Origin: Bolinopsis microptera
Lineage: Eukaryota > Ctenophora > Tentaculata > Lobata > Bolinopsidae
Length of the DNA stretch: 64,000 bases
Direction: 5' to 3'
Assembly (NCBI RefSeq): GCF_026151205.1
Contig: NC_087076.1
Coordinates: 14,431,675 to 14,495,674, forward strand
Shown: one piece after another, positions 61,301-64,000 of the stretch
Numbering within the stretch: position 1 is the first letter of the stretch
Layout: every line of letters starts with the position of its first letter
Program-made: the position numbers and the translations under genes
Notes under the pieces: model-generated
Databases searched by the model: none
Seen by the model: only the letters and a program-made list of their open reading frames with translations
Told to the model about the DNA's origin: nothing

Positions 61301-62807
61301 CTGACAAACAGGAGACAGGAAATAGCCTAAATAGAGCATCGTTCAACAGTTAAGTAAACTCACAACTCAATACTCAAGAGCTACTCAGAAGTTTGGCGCA
61401 CCATCCATTTTGGGATTACAAGATTTACTACAAATACGTACAAAATATTGAGCTACGATCGGAGACAATGCAATGATTACTTAATGAACCGATCATTAGA
61501 ATTAGATTGGTTTCCTGGACTAACCTCAATTACTTCAACAATCGACATGGATAAGGATTGATAATAACTGAATCTTATTTTTAGCCAATGTCGAGATTAC
61601 TAATTGACGCATCCGCGCAATTGTATTGGATGTACCAAACTCAAAAGCTGCAGTATTACATGTTAAGCGATTTGTGGCTGTAAATGTTATAAAATGGTGA
61701 AGTAACAGGAATTATAAATTTCTTTGGGCAGGACATTCTGCAACATATATAGGTTGGATCATGGTTGAAGCTGTAGAAGTCCATATCCACTAACTGACTG
61801 TACTTATCCGTCTCCAACCCAAAAATCCAACCCAAAATTCATTGAGTAAATTCAATCCGATTAGTTAATGTCTATCTTCGACTGTCCAAGCTCCAAGTTT
61901 CTGTGTTTATGCAGGCAAAATATTTAAGATTCAGAAAAATTACTTCGCCAAGTTTATTTCCGTTTCAGCATTTCTGTAACATTTTCTCAGTCTACAATTA
62001 TATCAAGCTGGGGCAGGTCAGTAACTTTATTAAATGTGTCAAGCCCTTCCAGCTAGAACAATTCAGGAAATGAAGCATACATCACCCAATTTAGGGGATA
62101 TATTCGTTATATAATAACGGTTTAAAACAGAGCCAAAGCTGTCCGAAAGTGTTTTGATACTCAAAAATCATATCACTTATAAAGAATTTAGTTGCAAACT
62201 TTTTGATCTAAGCATTATAGGACAGCATCCAAACCAGGCTGATATCCGGTTACAGTATCCGTTAGAAAAACAACGACACATAAATATTCCCAGGACTGAC
62301 AAGTTGCTACTAACTACTAGACTGTGAGTTAACTACTCCATCAGGCATCACTATACTGAATTTTAGATTGGGAGTTTCTCCATCGAAACTGGCCCGACAC
62401 TTCGATTTATTATAAATACTGTCGTTCAAGAACACTCGACACCAGTTTATGGATCACAATCTAATATGAAATTAGGGCAATATGGCCAATTTAAGCAGGA
62501 AATGCAAAGACAATAATTGTAATAACCAATTTGGGGACAATTTAGGGTTATTAGCTTAATCGAAGGAAGGTGATCGTTTTAAGTTCAAGCAACAAAGTCA
62601 GATTCAATCTTTTCTGCGCAATTTATCTGGTTTAAACGAAATTTAAGTGGTTGAATCTGCGAGGGTGGAGTCAGAGTTAGACTAACCTGAACTGGAGTGA
62701 GATATGTTGCTGGAGCAGGAGACAGAACGAGTGGAACAGGTGCTCTCAGCGCTGGAAGACCGCAACACTTCCAGCTTTTGGACATGGAACCCCCGCATTT
62801 TATACAT
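58308..62807 (-). CDS. Calbindin/secretagogin-like EF-hand protein
   Basis: Cytosolic Ca2+ buffer/sensor of the hexa-EF-hand family. Seven exons on the minus strand: 62807-62687, 61152-61047, 60780-60688, 59992-59850, 59584-59493, 58872-58723 and 58478-58308. All phases match, giving 291 aa. Exon 1 is Ser-rich and unlike the family, an N-terminal extension. EF1 (DVYNNNYLETVL) and EF2 (around EKLPTKINREIL) have lost ligands. EF3 DTDHSGYLEIKE, EF4 DVNKDGRLELEE and EF5 DTDSTGYLDKEE are canonical. Linkers such as RSIPAENNYL and LMSVEDNFM match the family's 'LP.(E)ENFL' blocks. EF6, itself degenerate in vertebrate calbindin, is missing: the frame reads through a possible donor at 58316 and stops as PVLKVS. 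A further exon cannot be excluded. The exon 6 acceptor lies in a minisatellite. Confidence 0.85.
58871..59289. repeat. 30-bp minisatellite, 14 units, containing 3' splice sites
   Basis: Fourteen head-to-tail units (13 of 30 bp and one of 29 bp, at 59051). Single-base variants (TTGG, GTGG) occur in a few. Read on the minus strand each unit contains GACTATTAACTC, then TGGTACCCCCCATTAG, i.e. a branch-point-like CTATTAAC, a C tract and an AG. The unit nearest the exon provides the acceptor used at 58873/58872 in the calbindin-like gene. Confidence 0.95.
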
Positions 62808-64000
62808 GTTGGCAGTGGTATGACGTCACTAAGATAACGGTGTGATGATAATATAACGTCACTATGGTAACGGTGTGATGATAACGTCACTAATCACTAT
62901 GGGTGATTTCGACTGCTGCTTCTATACCCGGGCTACAAACAACAAGACTGAGGATGTTATAACGTAGCAACAGTTTGGCTACTGATTGCATGAGGTCCAT
63001 TCGTAATATGCTAGTAACCTATTTTTATTGCAGGCCTACTTCATATCCACGCTTAAATGCATTGCAGTATTTGCTACTTAGTGTCTAAACGGCTAAAAGA
63101 GCCACAACTGGCCATAACTGGTTCGTAGAAATTCGGAACATATAACCAGATGATTGCAAAATGAACGGTAAAGCTTGAAACTGTATCTGATGCAACCTGT
63201 TTTAGGTTAATTGCCCCGTACCATCATACCAGTAACTTTAAGACTATTAGATCTGTAGACGGTAGATCTCACCATTACTGATTGGCTTTAGCCAAGGCCC
63301 AGGAGTATATATAATGAATTTTAACTCTTACGGGTATATGCCTCACAGAATGGCCAAAAAAAGGAAGGTCTCTCAAAATCACAAAACACACTTTATTCCA
63401 GTTTTTATCTCATAAGAAGCTAAGTTGACACTCATATTTTTCTTCCCGGGGGTTGATTTAATCTCATAAACATTTTTTCTTTGAGAAAAATTGGCCGGAA
63501 AATCTTCCTCCAAAAAAACATGCCTCACAGAATGGCCAAATTTGATGGAGATACTTTTTAAATTTCTATCACCACACGTTGTTAGAAAACCTATTAAGGA
63601 ATGGGGTAATAACCTAAAACTCACGAAAAAACTGAGCTGTGAAAAATTATTTCACAAAAAAGAAAAAATGCCTCACAAAATGGCCAAAAAAAAATGAAAA
63701 CGGGAAAATTTTATTTTTCTAAAACCTTTGGTTCTTGTTCCAGGCATGCTGCTGCTATTAATATGCCTTGTTAACACCCCCATATAGGTGAAATTTCTTA
63801 GAACTGAATAAAAAGGGCATAATTTCCTACACCAAAAATGGCCATTTTGTGTGGTGTTGTTCATATTCCCTGATTTCATGATTTATAACCTTCATTCGGC
63901 TGTAAAAACACTCCATCTGGGGTGTTATTGCATGATAAATAGCTTGTGAATACTTTAGACTTATTGTTTCATTGAATAAAAGGAGTTTTAAATTTTGGCC
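62808..64000. other. Non-coding with a small repeat
   Basis: Upstream of the calbindin-like gene, with two copies of a GATGATAACGTCACTA-type segment near 62820-62895. ATGCCTCACA(G/A)AATGGCC occurs three times further on (63339, 63520, 63668). No exon recognised. Confidence 0.5.

Overview
The window is nuclear DNA of an animal. It is AT-rich with short GT-AG introns, AATAAA signals and many transposable elements, and it carries animal-type genes: IFT172, a Pygopus-like PHD protein, calbindin/secretagogin-type EF hands, LDLa-containing and class A GPCRs, mitochondrial stomatin-like protein 2, and ribosomal protein eS17. IFT172 implies a ciliated lineage. The mix would fit an early-branching animal such as a cnidarian, but the species cannot be named from sequence alone. 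Exon models were built by hand from splice motifs, reading-frame phase and remembered family signatures; no search was run.

Layout. 1-3.8 kb: a possible small gene end (742-999), then a nest of very short GC-rich inverted-repeat elements (MITE-like). 3.8-8.9 kb, minus strand: a five-exon LDLa-repeat GPCR of about 1,307 aa whose C-terminal tail is encoded by 69 perfect copies of a hexanucleotide. 9-11.2 kb: non-coding with dispersed repeats. 11.25-16.8 kb, minus: a 5'-truncated LINE whose first ORF carries a complete AlkB-type dioxygenase domain plus an SGNH-hydrolase domain, followed by a PHD/endonuclease/RT ORF. 16.8-18.7 kb: MITEs and a GGTTAACC array. 19.8-22.4 kb, minus: SLP-2 in six exons. 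22.8-23.3 kb, minus: last two exons of a Pygopus-like gene. 24.5-25.3 kb: a 5'-truncated LINE with target-site duplication. 26.6-27 kb, minus: eS17. 27-32.3 kb: repeat-rich, no confident gene. 32.4-33.6 kb, plus: 3' exon of an acidic protein of unknown function. 34.4-37.7 kb, plus: two-exon 1,007-aa protein not recognised.

38.2-55.2 kb, plus: complete IFT172 in 29 exons (1,734 aa), every junction phase-consistent. Its large introns host antisense genes (a two-gene cluster at 45.5-47.6 kb and an intronless GPCR at 51.3-52.4 kb) and a MULE-type DNA transposon (40.5-41.6 kb). 57.3-58.1 kb, plus: a TATA-driven, intronless small secreted helical protein. 58.3-62.8 kb, minus: a seven-exon calbindin/secretagogin-like gene. 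One of its introns ends in a 14-copy 30-bp minisatellite in which each unit repeats the branch-point/pyrimidine/AG module of the intron's own 3' splice site. 62.8-64 kb: non-coding with a small repeat family.

The genes belong to unrelated pathways (ciliary transport, Wnt co-activation, mitochondrial membrane organisation, translation, calcium buffering, signalling), so there is no operon-like logic. The interest lies in gene nesting, the AlkB-carrying retrotransposon, and repeats that overlap coding or splicing signals.
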